Shown piece after piece: positions 1 through 11,900 of a DNA stretch of 64,000 nucleotides. The notes beneath the pieces are model-generated. The model was not told where the DNA came from. It saw nothing but the letters and a program-made list of their open reading frames with translations, and searched no databases. The position numbers and the translations under genes were made by a program. This DNA comes from Notamacropus eugenii (lineage: Eukaryota; Chordata; Mammalia; Diprotodontia; Macropodidae), in NCBI RefSeq assembly GCF_028372415.1, contig NC_092872.1, positions 389,692,853 to 389,756,852 on the forward strand. The letters are read 5' to 3'. The stretch's first letter is position 1; each line of letters starts with the position of its first letter.

Positions 1-224
1 TGATGATGATGAAACTTCACATTTGTTTTGTGCTTAATAATTATTTGACTCTTACAACATTTTGAGATAGGTGAGAGTGGGTAGTATTAGTTCCATTTTA
101 CTGATAAGGAAACTAGAGACCCATGGTCACACTGAGCCAGGACTTATGGAAGGGACCTTAGAAATTCACTATTCCAACACTCTTATTTTAGTGCCATAGG
201 ACCATAGATCAACAATGACCAGAG

Positions 225-345
225 GTTATTTAGTTTCACCCTCTCATTTTACAGATCAGGAAACTGAGGTCCAGGGAAGGTAAATGACTGACTTGCCCAT
301 GTTCATAAATTGGTTAATTATCAGAGATGCGATTTGAACCTAGAG
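225..345 (+). repeat. MIR/THER-like CORE-SINE fragment
   Basis: Contains the diagnostic order TTTTACAGATCAGGAAACTGAGG ... GACTTGCCCATG ... GATTTGAACCTAGAG in diverged form. A second weaker fragment lies at about 90-140. Both are old and truncated. Confidence 0.6.
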
Positions 346-1385
346 ACAGTGCTCTTCCTGATTTTTATAAGTTGAGCAAATTAAATAATTTGTCCAAGTT
401 AAAAGGGTAGTGATTTGAATGTAAACCTCCAAACTTCCAGCCCCAATGCCTTTTCCACTATACCATTTTGCCTTAGATGGGATTTCAAATGACAGGTAGA
501 GTTTCTTGGTCACAAACTAGTTCTCCCCCTTGCCTTCCCTCCACCTCCAGTTTTCATGCCAATATTTTTCTCAAAAACTTCAGTTCTTTTCTTCCAAGCA
601 GATGTGATCAAGATCCATGTTTCTCAACACGGGCCTTTGATGCTGCAGTGTTCTCCAGAATGAGATCATTCCAGATGTGATCTCATGGATGTGGCAGCAC
701 TGAGGAGTGTCAAAGGACCTATGCAGCTGCTCAGGTCTCTGTCCATGCCTGACAAGCTTCAAAGCTGAGAGTCAACCAAGGAAACTGATGGTCCAGTACC
801 ATCAGGGAGAAGGAGTTGCAAGGCCCCTTTTAGTTATATCACAGAGAAAACAGTGAATTTATCATTTGTCCTCACTGGGGTTAGTTTAAGCTCATGAAAC
901 AGGATACTGAGAAATCGTTCCTTTCTCCACATTGGGCTTTATGTGGAAGTCTAGGACATCTTCTGGACCAAAAATATCTTAGGAAGCTAATAGTGGATTT
1001 GTTTGACATTTTTTACTTTTCAAAGACCTTTCCTAGGTTTATTACCCTTTTCCATGAGTGTGCTAGCACGCTTTAGGGGGGATTATATCATCCCCCTATC
1101 CCTTTTCCACATCCTGCTCTAGACATGGTAAGTAAATCAACACAGGTAGATGCAGAATAATGAATCTCCTGTAACATTATTCAAATTCACACTGAATATT
1201 TCTATTAGGCTGGAACCAATTACTATATTTTATATAATTAAAACCTCAAACGGTGAGAATTCAGATATGTACAATGGTGTCTGACTGTACCACCATTGTT
1301 TTTCGAAAGGGTGTCTAAATCAATTGCCCTGTGGATCAACTCAACTTTCCTGGGATTGGAACTTTTTTTCCCCTGCACCCATAAC
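346..1385. other. No recognised feature
   Basis: AT-rich unique-looking sequence. The short open frames here have no recognisable similarity and no splice context. I see no gene, RNA or repeat I can name. Confidence 0.5.
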
Positions 1386-1530
1386 CCTATACGTATTGCC
1401 TTCTCCTCCTAAAGTAGAAGCAAGCCTCTTAAGGGCTCTTGTGTTTGTGGTTACTTTTGCATTTTTATTCCCAGCATTAGCATAGTATCTGACATATAAT
1501 AAATGCTTAATAAATGTATTTTCATCTACC
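1386..1530 (+). repeat. LINE-2 3' end
   Basis: Reads through the typical L2 tail: a degraded 'gcagggactgt...tttgtatccccagc' part, then GACATATAATAAATGCTTAATAAATG. Only the last 150 bp remain. Confidence 0.65.
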
Positions 1531-2790
1531 TATATCACTCATTCATTTCTTTTATAAGAAATCCAGTCTTGTTCAAAGGCTGACAACAAAGGGGAAAGGC
1601 ATTATTTTCTTAGGTGGGCTTGGTCTACATTTGGGTAGTCCTAAATGTTAAGATGATTTCCTTACATTCAGCTCACAAATGAAGTCAGGGCAAATATTCA
1701 TCCTCATTTTACAGATAAAAGCAACTGAGCTTGTAACACTGTTGTGGCATCTGTGAGCAGTAAAATCTAAAATAACTGAGGAAATGAGTTCAATTTTCTG
1801 AGCATATCAGTCTATTAAGTAACGCATGCCATTTGTTGGCCAGTATGCCAATTGCAAAACAAACTGGGACCAGGCCTCCTCAGCTTAACACTGGACCCTG
1901 AATACAGGGGGAGGCAGATTTTTACGCATTAAAAGAAAATAATTAATGGGATATAAACTAGGATACAAGATTAGGTAATCTGATTTCTAATTGGAGGAAA
2001 GATTAGGAGCTTTCCAAGTAAGGAGGGAGAGTGAACAGGTACAATTCTCTGCAATCAGAAAAAAAGGTGTTCCACTTTCCACAAGTGTCTGTATTCAATC
2101 AAAGGAATATGGACATAGTAACTGATTAACCAGTATGGGGTCATTTTTCATATAAGACATATCGGTTTCTTGAGATGTTTCCTGTGAGAAAACCCCTTGC
2201 ATCAATCTTCAGATCTGACGGGATTTTGAGTCAGCATATCTGAGGTCCTTAGTTAAGGGTCTCTAACAATAGACAGAAGTGGTCCAGCTTCCCAGGCATA
2301 CAGGACTAGGTTCAAACAATGCAATAAAGTTTTCTCACAATTCTCAAAATTGAATAAAGTTTTCTCACAAGACAGAAATTGGACTAGGTCCATATTTGAA
2401 TAGAATGGCAACTGAATTAAATCTAGAATTGAATCATATTGAGTCAGTATGGTTCACTCAATTCCCACAATTCCCTCACATAGTAGTTTACTTAAGTAGA
2501 CACTTAACATTTACTTCTTGAAGCTGTCAAATTGATTATCTTAAAGCACAGACCTGATTACATCACACACATTGTTCCTTTTCCTCACCTGCCACCCCAA
2601 GCAATGAAAGGAAACTGACAAGAACCAATATAGAAATTTTGGGAACTATGACTGAAATAGAAAAATAGTCCTGAGTCCCTTCATCCTCATCCCCAGCTTA
2701 TATTTGAGTGTCTATCGTATTGTTCTAGGTGGTACATATGATCCAAAATGAAATGAATAAAATGCCCTTGTTTTCAATGAGATCTCCATA
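1531..2790. other. No gene; short local tandem repeat
   Basis: Mostly unassigned AT-rich sequence. The 18-mer AATAAAGTTTTCTCACAA occurs twice, at 2323-2340 and 2353-2370, exactly 30 bp apart, pointing to a small local tandem duplication. Confidence 0.5.
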
Positions 2791-2794
2791 AAAT

Positions 2795-2985
2795 TATAGA
2801 GCTGAGAAAGATACCAGAAATAATTTTTTCAACCCTTATTTTGGAGATAAGGAACCTGGGTCCCAGAAAGGTAGTATGTCTAGGACTCACAAAGAGAATT
2901 AGAGAATTCTAAACTTAAGCTCAGACTAGGACCTGATTTCCCATTTAGCACCCATTCCACTAAACCTCCCAGCTTCACCATATGT
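2795..2985 (+). repeat. CORE-SINE (MIR-like) fragment
   Basis: Shows 'agagctgagaaagata', 'ggagataaggaacctgggtc' and a trailing target-like TTTCCCATTTAGCACCC segment, in the order of the SINE family seen elsewhere in the window. Confidence 0.5.
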
Positions 2986-3460
2986 CAGTGACATCCAACA
3001 CTGATGAAAGGAGCAGAAATCAGAGAGTGAGGGTTTGTATACATTGAACTCAATTCTTGCTTATTATCCTTAGGTGAAGGATGAGGAGGGTTTCTTTGGC
3101 TGACTCGTGAGCCCCAGTTAACATCGATTTGGTTGGAGAGCGGGGTGGTTGGTATTGTGCCTACAGGGAAATATTATTCCTCTTGCAGAGAGACCTTTAG
3201 ACCAAGCCTGCAAAGGAGATGAGATGTTTATACTGCTGGCAAACACCATCTAACATCAGATTTGGACATGCCCAGGCTTCAAAGGGTAGACACTTTCCTG
3301 GAGAAAGCACAAAGATCTTTTTTTTGCAAAAAGTCCTCTGTAGGTAAATCAGTCCTTACAAAAGGCAAATGTTGCTTTTAATCTCTCTTTGGTATTGCAG
3401 TTTTATTCTCTAGGGTGTGATTACATTTATCTGTCACTAAATCAAAGAAACCTTTCTTTT

Positions 3461-3607
3461 AAAATGGCTTTTCATAATAAACTTGACCCCTTTAAGAAAT
3501 GGAATCAAGTTAAATATAACATGGAAGAGAATCATTCATGAAACCACAAATTCCAAACTATTTACAACTGATAAAAGGAATATATGAATGGGAACTTTAA
3601 GAAATAA
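3461..3607 (+). repeat. Left copy of a 145-bp local duplication
   Basis: Matches 4115-4257 from AAATGGCTTTTCATAATAAA to TTTAAGAAATAA with only scattered differences and a short gap. See the paired entry; spacing is about 655 bp. Confidence 0.85.
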
Positions 3608-3917
3608 TAACATCTTATTTACTTCATATCCTTTATCTCTTTTCTATCTGTATCTTTATCAGATTTTGATGCTTTTTTTATATGGTCATAGTTAGAATGT
3701 ACATTGTTTTGTTTTGCATCAGCTTAAATGACTTTCCTTATCCCTTTTCTTCATATCTGCCATTTATGGAACAATCATTTCCCATTACATTTATTAACTA
3801 TTTATTTACTATTCCCCAATTGTTGGACACACAGACAAGTTCCACGATTGTGTGCATGCATGTGTGTGTGTCTGATTACAAATAAGGTCACTTTTAATAT
3901 TTTTATAAAAATGATAG

Positions 3918-4114
3918 GGACAAAGGTTAGAGCTGGAAGAGATCTTACAGGCTGAATGCTCTTCCTATCATTTTACAGATAAGGAAACTGATGCACAGAG
4001 AGGTTTTGTGACTTGCCCAGGGTCACATAGCTAGTAACAGTCTGAGGCAGGATTTGAATCACTTTTCCAGACTCCAGGTTCAGAGCTCCATTTGTGATAC
4101 CATGCTGCTTCTCC
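3918..4114 (+). repeat. CORE-SINE between the two duplicate copies
   Basis: A near full-length element: AGAGCTGGAAGAGATCTTA, TTTTACAGATAAGGAAACTG, GACTTGCCCAGGGTCACATA, GATTTGAATCA, ending CATGCTGCTTCTCC. It stops exactly where the right duplicate copy begins. Confidence 0.8.
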
Positions 4115-4257
4115 AAATGGCTTTTCATAATAAACTTGACCTCTTTAAGAAATGGAATCAAATTAAATATAACACAGAAGACAATCATTCATGAAACCAC
4201 AAATTCCAAACTACAATTGACAAAAGGAGTATATGAATGGAAAGTTTAAGAAATAAA
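4115..4257 (+). repeat. Right copy of a 145-bp local duplication
   Basis: Second copy of the 3461-3607 sequence. Roughly a dozen substitutions and one small deletion separate the two by eye, so the event is not recent. Confidence 0.85.
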
Positions 4258-4382
4258 GGCATTTTTTCTATTTCCCTGAAACTCCTTCCCTCCTCTCCCC
4301 CCTTTAATAACATCCTTAGAATGCTGTTCCAGTATTAGGATTACTGGATGGAAGAGTATGGTCAGTTTTGCAACTTGTTGTA

Positions 4383-4625
4383 TGTGTTGTTGTTCAGTCA
4401 TGTTCAACTCCTCATGACCCCATTTAGGATTTTCTTGGCAAAGACACTGGAGTGGTTTGCCATTTCCTTCCCGAACTCATTTTATAGGTTAAGAAACAGG
4501 CAAATGGGATTAAGTGATTTGTCTAGGATCACACAGCTATTGTCTGAGACCAGATTTGAACTTACAAAGACAAGTCTTCCTGACTCCAAACCTGGTACTC
4601 TATCCACTGCACCACCTCACTGCCC
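4383..4625 (+). repeat. MAR1-type CORE-SINE, near full length
   Basis: Head TTGTTCAGTCATGTTCAACTC, middle GGAGTGGTTTGCCATTTCC, core GATTTGAACTTACA and tail CTCTATCCACTGCACCACCT are all present in order. An open frame crossing it is a by-product of the repeat. Confidence 0.85.
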
Positions 4626-4629
4626 TAAA

Positions 4630-6035
4630 CTTACTGTGTGTTACCCTTCAACAAAGTCCACTTATAGATTTTGTCATGCTGTGGGTATAACCAAGGATTC
4701 TCAAAACCTAGGCCAGTGAAGCAGGAACTCTGGCAAGTCTTACCATACTGGGAAGTCTTTGAATACAGAATTGTTGACTGACTGTATATCTGTTCTTCAA
4801 GGACCACCTACCTGGCTAAATCTGGAGAATCTTACCAGTAAGCTAAATGGAGGATCATGACCTGTTTTGCCATAGCACTCTTGAAAATCATCAACTAAAG
4901 TTAGATGATGAGTTCTTAAAGAACTGAAATGTATTGCCTGATTATTTTCCATCTTTAAAAACTGTAAGATACCTATTCCTTTTAGAAAATTACATATAGA
5001 CTCTTGGTCGCATATGTTATGTGTATGTTCACATAGGTTTGTTTAAATGTAGTTTGCAGGGGGCATGATTGTCTTAGAATTTCACCCAGTCCTTTCCAAG
5101 AAAGACTAATTTCTCTATGAAGAGGAACAGATGGGGCTATTATGCTGGTCTGTCTGCTCTCTATATGGAGTACTAGACTAGAATTATATCTATCTATGCC
5201 CCTGAATAGTTAGTCCAGGGGAAATAATTTTGTTCTTAGGTTCAAGTTGCTTTCCTGGTTGCTATCCCTTAAAAAAAGGAGACACAGCTTATGTCCCAAG
5301 GCTTGTTCCCTTCCTACCACGTTAGTTTGGTTTGATTATTACAAATAGTGATGAGTACACAAACAGAAATCAGAGAAGTTTTACAGACTAGGATATCCCA
5401 CAAAATTCATAGACTGAATTAATTCTCCCATTGGCAGTGAGATATCTCAGCTCCATCAAAAGAGAATCCCTGATCTCACCTAAGGGGAAATTCGCTTAAG
5501 TCTCTAGGGCACATCTGGTAGTGGTTTGAGTGATGAATTATAGAGGGAAGACAAGAAGTCTTGTTAGACAGCTACTGCAAAAGCTCAGGTGTCTGATAAT
5601 GTCTATATTAGTGATAAGACAGCATGAATAGAAAGGGAATGTATTCAAGTGATGTTTCACATATTGAATTGGCACCACTTCATAAATGATTGGGTATAAG
5701 AGGTGAGGGAGAAGGTGAAAGATATGTCTGGGGTTTCAAAAATGGGAAAGCAGCTGACAGAAATGTTAAGTCTAACGGAGGAATAGGAAAGTTCAGGTGG
5801 AAATATAACGAACGGTCTTGAACCTATTGAGTTTGAGATGCTGATGGCACATACAAGTACATATATCCTGGAGGCATATTTGCTGTGCAGCATGTTTTGT
5901 TATACACAGGTTACTCTTTTTTTTTTTAAAGGCAAATGTTTATTGAATACTTAATCATAAAGGACATTTTTATTCATCAAACTAAAGAAACTGAAACTTA
6001 CCTAAACTTAACAACTTCACTTTTAAACTGGAGCC
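4630..6035. other. No gene recognised
   Basis: Unassigned sequence. About 5720-5860 weakly resembles the purine-rich strand of an old dispersed element (TTGAGTTTGAGATGCTGATGG). I see no coding or RNA gene. Confidence 0.45.
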
Positions 6036-6063
6036 ACCACACACACACACACACACACACACA
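6036..6063 (+). repeat. (CA)n microsatellite
   Basis: A run of about 13 uninterrupted CA dinucleotides. Confidence 0.95.
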
Positions 6064-6599
6064 TACATGAAACATTATGGTACATCAAGCTATTTGCAAC
6101 CGTACCTAAGCCTATAGTAATTGGAGATCAAAGTCTGGAATTTACAAAGTAGGTTAAAACTCAAGATATAGATTTGGATCAAGAATTAGGTATTTCTATT
6201 CCAATCTATTTTGACCTATGATGTAAATTTGATGCCTTTCAGAATTCCTTTTGGTTACTTTATAAACGTGATCATATCTGAGCTGCTTCTATCATTTTCC
6301 ACTTAACTCAGAATTGGGTTGTTTAGAAAAGTAGCTGTTTTTTTGAAGTCCACATGCTCATACCAATGTTTCTGAACAATGTTTTGTTGTCTCCATTAGG
6401 CTGCTAGTTGAAGCTTGGGGGCTCTCATGATTTCAGCTTCTAACGGATCCAAAGGGGCAGTTCAAATTTACATGCTGGCTATCCTCGTGGTTCTTTGAGA
6501 GAATGTTTCACAATACGCCTCGCTTTTTTTTAGCAAATTTACCAAAAGAGTGACACCTGCTGGCCAAGAAGGTTAGGTGCAACTGATATCTGAGTCCTT

Positions 6600-7015
6600 T
6601 AATGAAATTTAATTGAAGGGATTACAGGTTTGAAACTGAAAAAGAATTTGGGAGTCATCAAGTCCAACCCTCTCATTTTATAGACGAGGCAAGTAAAGCT
6701 CAGAAAAGTCAAATGAATTCCTGATCAACATCTAACTTAGTTCATTGCCAATTAAAATTTTTTGACAAAATCACAACTACACTTCGAGAACAAAGGATTT
6801 TAAAAGATGAAAGTCTAATGCTCGAAATGGCAAATTGGAAAGAGAACCAGATTTGCAGTAAGAAGAGGTGTGCACGAGCTCCAGTTCTGCTACTTAAAAC
6901 TAGTGTGATCTTAGGCAAATCACAAGCTCTCTAGACTTCATTTTCCTTGATGGATTTTGGACAAGGTGATCTCATGTCCCTATATTCTGCTAGCTCTAAA
7001 CTATGACTTTGTAAC
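6600..7015 (+). repeat. Two MIR/THER-like SINE fragments
   Basis: The first (6640-6740) reads TCATCAAGTCCAACCCTCTC and TTTTATAGACGAGGCAAGTAA. The second (6830-7010) reads through a MIR body, with TGTGATCTTAGGCAAATCAC and a TTCATTTTCC tail. Confidence 0.6.
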
Positions 7016-7359
7016 TAGAGCTTTGCCTCTTCAAGAAAAGTGAATAGTGTGTCAGGGCACTGTTCTTCAGAGCACACAGCCTCTACTTACCCAAAGTCCT
7101 GCCATCAGGAAAGTCATTTAACTTAAGATTCATCAATCAGTAAGCATTTGAGTACTTACATAGTGACAGATTCTTGTTGGTTTCTAAGTAAAAGGTGACT
7201 TCCAAATTAAATTCTAAGTTTAAAATAATAGATAAAAAGAATCCTAAAAAAATTAAAAAGTCAAGGTTATAAAACAGTAACAACGTTCTTTTTGGAAAAG
7301 AAAAATGAATTCACAATACAGATTTGTGTTATTACAGGTTAGTGTAATACTATTGTATT

Positions 7360-7995
7360 AGGTATACTGTTGGTGGAACTGTGAATTGGTCTAACCATTC
7401 TAGAAAATATTTTAGACTTAAACTGTTCATATCCTTTGACCCAGAGGTTCCACTACTTGGTATGTATCTCTAGGAAGATAGAAAGGTCTCATATATTTAA
7501 ATATTCCCAGCAATACTTTTAGCATTAAGAACTGGAAGGAAAGAAGGTGCCCTTCAATTTGGGAATAAGTAGATAAACTGTGATATGAAAGTGATGAAAT
7601 ATTATTACATCAAAAGAAATGATGAAGACTTAAGATAAACATGGGAAGATTGTATAAACTGATGTTGAATGAAATAAATAGGACAAGGAAAACAGCCTCA
7701 GACTGTAACTAAATAATAACGTAAACTTTTTAAAAAAAGGAAACTGAATTCTAAATAACTGCAATGAAAAAATCCTGGTCTCAGAGAACTGATAATGAAA
7801 CATATTTCTTTTTTCTCAGTGGAGAAGTGAGGAGACTATGAGAACAGAAATTTTCATTCATTTATATGCGATTGATGTATTGTTTATTTTGGCTTAACTT
7901 TTCTTTTTCTGTAATGGGGGAGGGCTCAATGCTGGGGTGGAAAGAAATTCTACCTGGAAATGCTGTGTGATATAAACAAAAAGGTATCAATAGAA
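7360..7995 (+). mobile_element. Old L1 3' end (end of ORF2 and 3' UTR)
   Basis: Follows the same text as the younger L1 at 48.6-49.3 kb: TGTTGGTGGAACTGTGAATTG, TATCCTTTGACCCAGAGGTTCC, TTCAATTTGGGAATAAGTAG, AAATATTATTACATCAAAAGAAATG. It has many substitutions and no open frame. The 3' UTR ends near 7990. Confidence 0.8.
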
Positions 7996-8051
7996 TTTCT
8001 TTTTTAAAGGTCTAAGCTTAGGGCCTCGGAAAGGACACCTGGTCCCAGCAA

Positions 8052-8250
8052 AGGCAGTAATATAGTGGGAAAAGCACTGGATTTGGAACTTAAAAAGATC
8101 AAAATTTGAGCATTAGCTCTGCAGATTACTAGCTGTGTGACCTTGGGTAAATCGCTGAACCTCTTGGAGCTTCAATCTCCTCTATAAAAGGGGTAGGAGA
8201 TTGCACTAGATGATCTGCAGGGTTTCTTTCAGTTCTACATCTGATGCTAC
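8052..8250 (+). repeat. MIR/THER-like SINE
   Basis: A good MIR body: GTGGGAAAAGCACTGGATTT, TTACTAGCTGTGTGACCTTG, CCTCTATAAAAGGGGTAGGA and CTAGATGATCTGCAGGG. Lies just beyond the SLU7 3' end. Confidence 0.75.
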
Positions 8251-8659
8251 TCCATACAATATTACCAACCACAATTCCAAAAGACTCATGATGAAACAGA
8301 GAGCCAGTGAACTCCAAGACTGTAGATAGAAACATTTTCTCTTTCTTTTCTTTCTTTCTGGGCATGGTTAATGCAAGAATTTATTTTGTTTGATATCTTT
8401 ATTTGTAACAAGTTTTTCCTGCCTTCTCAATGAGGGGGAGGAAGGGGGAAGTAGGAGAAGAATTCAGAACTGAAATGAAAATAACATTGAATATTATAAT
8501 TATTAAGACTTTAAAATAAGAATTAAACCTCCAAAAAAATCATGATACTGATTTCTTGAAATCAATTGTTGAAAGCAGCTTGCAGTGAATGAATTAAAAG
8601 TTCTAGTAAACATCTCCATAATATACTGCTTGCTGGTTTTTCTCTCTAGAGTGGAAAGC

Positions 8660-8798
8660 AACGAATTGATGAAAGAGTTCCAGAAATTTATTTAAAAGAC
8701 AGTAAGAAAAACAAATGTGGATTTTTCCATCTTTGTTAACCAAGAGACAATAAAGAATATATACAAGTGAAATGTTCTAAATCTCCTTCTATGTCACG
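8660..8798 (-). promoter_or_regulatory. SLU7: SLU7 3' UTR with AATAAA poly(A) signal
   Basis: On the minus strand an AATAAA hexamer lies at 8692-8687, about 110 nt after the stop codon, so the first usable cleavage site would be near 8665-8675. Two more AATAAA hexamers on the same strand at 8385-8380 and 8403-8398 could give a longer 3' UTR. The exact end is inferred. Confidence 0.65.
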
Positions 8799-8981
8799 TC
8801 ACTGTTGTCCAAGGAAAGAAGCCATGGGGTCATCTGGCCTCTGGCGTTTCATCCTGTATGCCTCCATTTCCTCTTCTGTAGGCTCTCGGGCTTCATACAT
8901 ACTATTGTAGGGCCTCTTCCTCTCATCTAGCTGCATGACCTCCTTGACATGGAGGAGGCGGGCCTCCTCAGCATTTAGTGC
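8799..8981 (-). CDS. SLU7: SLU7 exon 16 (terminal coding part)
   Basis: Encodes residues 527-586 ([20 protein letters not shown] ... [15 protein letters not shown]) and the TGA at 8801-8799. The C-terminus ends one Gln longer than the remembered human FLGQ end, compensated elsewhere in total length. Acceptor CATTTAG. The exon continues into the 3' UTR below 8799. Confidence 0.95.
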   Translation of the reverse strand, partial: ALNAEEARLLHVKEVMQLDERKRPYNSMYEAREPTEEEMEAYRMKRQRPDDPMASFLGQQ

Positions 8982-11900
8982 CTAAATGGAAAAATAGAGA
9001 AGAAATGAATACTGGCACTCTCAGCATGAGTCTACTTCCCAGTAGTGGCATGGCAGAATGGATGCAGCACTGAGCACTGTGAATCAAAAACCATTCAGCT
9101 GGCAGATCTGAAGGAGTTCTTCAAACAATAACTGGAACCAACTATTATTCAGCTTGCCATATGATTTTACTTTGTGAAAATCAATTCTCATTATGAATTT
9201 TTCCATTTGTTTCAGCAATTTTAGTCACTTTTAATGCATTTTTACTAAATGACAAAGAGGAAAAGAATTTGTTTTTCTAGTATGTTTTCCTAGGCTTGGC
9301 TTCAGGTGGAGATTTAAATACTACACTTTAAGGTCAATGATTCAGATTGCTTTAGACAGCCTAGAGACAGTGGGCAAATTTCATTTGTAAACATTCTAAA
9401 ATTTCTGAGGTAAGGCCTTTATAAAAAGCACCCCCTCTTAGGAATGAAGTTCAGGAGATGCTTCAAGGGCAGTGAGGTCAAAGTCATGAAATACCTTCTT
9501 CAGTTTTTCATGTTTCTTCTTTTCTTCACCCTCACTGTCAGAGCTACTCTTCCTGTGTTTCTTCTTCTTTTTCTTCTTCTTCTCTTCTTTCTGTTTCTCT
9601 TGGTGAAGCTTCAAGAAAGGATTAAGATGTAGGATTAATGGTATATGATATTGTATAATACACATTTGATGTTACTAATTCATAAAATGAAAGTAATTTT
9701 TAAACAATAAAACTGAAAATGTTTTGGGGAAAAAAAGTATATGATGAAGTCAAGTGACCTCAGTTTGAATCTGGCTGGGCAGGTTCTTTAACCTTTTATG
9801 AGCCCTAATTTCTTTACTGATAAGATAGTAATACTTGCATGAATTACTGCACATCTGCTGTGAGAAAAGCGCTTTGTAAATTATAAAGTGCTACATAAAT
9901 GTGAACTGTTATTGTATGCTCATGAGTATCAAACATTCATTTCCACCACTGATTTATAGCTTGTAAAGAACACTGGTAACCTGTAAAATGAATAGGGCCA
10001 TGGCCTACCTCCATTAGAGTTTTTGGTCTGCTTGTGTGCTCTTCTCCCACAGCATCATCAGGAATATACTCATCTGCATTCTGTTTAATTAAAAAGGGAA
10101 ACAAACTGAATTCAACTGGTGCATTATAATGAGCAAACATCATGAGAAAAGGTACTACCCACATCACACCCACCTAAGAAGGGAGTGTTTTGGATATGTT
10201 TGATTTAAAGCTATGCTACAGTGGAACAAGCCCTACACTACAGCCTGGGAGGGCACATATTAGAGCAGAGGTATCAAACTCATGCCTACAGAACTCCTGA
10301 GTGTGCCTGGAACTAAGTTAAAATGTAACTGGGAGATTTTTAACAAAAAAAAAAGATACGTAACACAGAAAATGTCAGTTTGTGGTTTTCTAAGTCTGTA
10401 TACAGTGGACACGGATCCAGATCTTTCTATCTGAGCTTGACCCCTCTGCATTGGGACTGCCCCCGCCTCTTGCATATATGACCTTGGCAAAGTCATAAAT
10501 ACCTTGAGCTTCATAGCTGTAAAGTATGGATATTAACACTCACATGAACATATTTTGTAATGGCTAAATATTAATATTCCATTACGGAATATTAACTAAT
10601 CATATCACTGTTTCTCAGATCAGGATAGGGATTTGGATTGGACTTGTGGTTTCAGTGGTGTAGAGAACTACTAACTACTAGGTGAGGTAATGCCTTCTAC
10701 CAATCCAGGCAGGCATTGTCACTACAACTCAATAGTCTTAGAGAGTTGTCTGAGAGCACTGAGTGGTTATATGACTTGCCCAGGGTCACAAAGCCAGGAT
10801 GTTTCTGAGGCAGGACCTGAACCCATGTTCCCTGCTTCAGACTTGGCTATCCACTAATAACAACCTGCATCTTTTTAAAGATCAAAAAGTAGTTTTCTGA
10901 AAAGAATTCTAGAAAATATAAAGACAGGCAGTCAGAAGAAGGAGTGACCCTAATATTTAATAGTAATCAATCTGCAGTGTTTCTAGAAAAAGGAATACTC
11001 ACAGCGATTTCCTTCCCAGCTTCTCCAGTACAGTAGGAAAACTTGACAAAGGAGTGACAGCACTTGTACCCCCATCTACCTTCTTTCCAATAGGAACCCC
11101 AGATATGCTATAGATGAGAAAGATATTATTGAAAAATAAAATATATGCTATTTTAAAATATCCTGGTGAAATTTAAGAGCATATATGAAGCCTCCAGAAC
11201 AGTTTAGCAAGAGGGAAAAATGGAGGCAGATCAGGGTTAGATCTTTTTTGCACAGTTTTTACTGTTTACTTTTGTAAAAAGTTTCTGTTTATGTTCAAAG
11301 ATGACCTAATAAAACTTCATTAACTTGGGCTAGACTAAAGTTAATTTCTGCTTAGCAAACTGTTTCTATACCAACAGGAAAATCAATAATATTTTACTGA
11401 ATATCTGAAATGGCACCAATTTTGAAAATATTCTCAGCTACTTAAGAAGCACTCATTCTAACTTCTGTGAACCTTAGTTTCTTTATCTGTCAAATGGGGA
11501 TATTAATACCTGGCTTACATACTTCACAGGGTTAGGAAAAGACAACAATGGATGTGAAAAAGTTTAGAAAAAACAAAGTCTTGTACAATTGTAACTTGTA
11601 ACTTAGCAATCCCATTCCTCTATTGCAATGGATCTTCCCAATGTCATTAATGATATAATCATTGCTAAATCAAATGATTTTTGTCCTTTCTACAGCCTCT
11701 GGTATTACTGGACCATCTCCTCCTTCTCTATGCCCTCTCTTCCCTAATCTTTTGTGACAGTACATTCTCATGTTGTTTTTCTTTCTTCTTCTGGGCTGAC
11801 CTACTATACCCACTGCTTGTTCTTCATCTTTCTACTTCCTCCTAAATGTGGGTGTCCTTTAAGGTTCTGTTATTAGCCCTCTTTTCCAATTTCGAGATGA

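Noticed and set aside
4348-4719. 123-codon frame
   Set aside because: It runs through a MAR1-type SINE, so the open frame is incidental.
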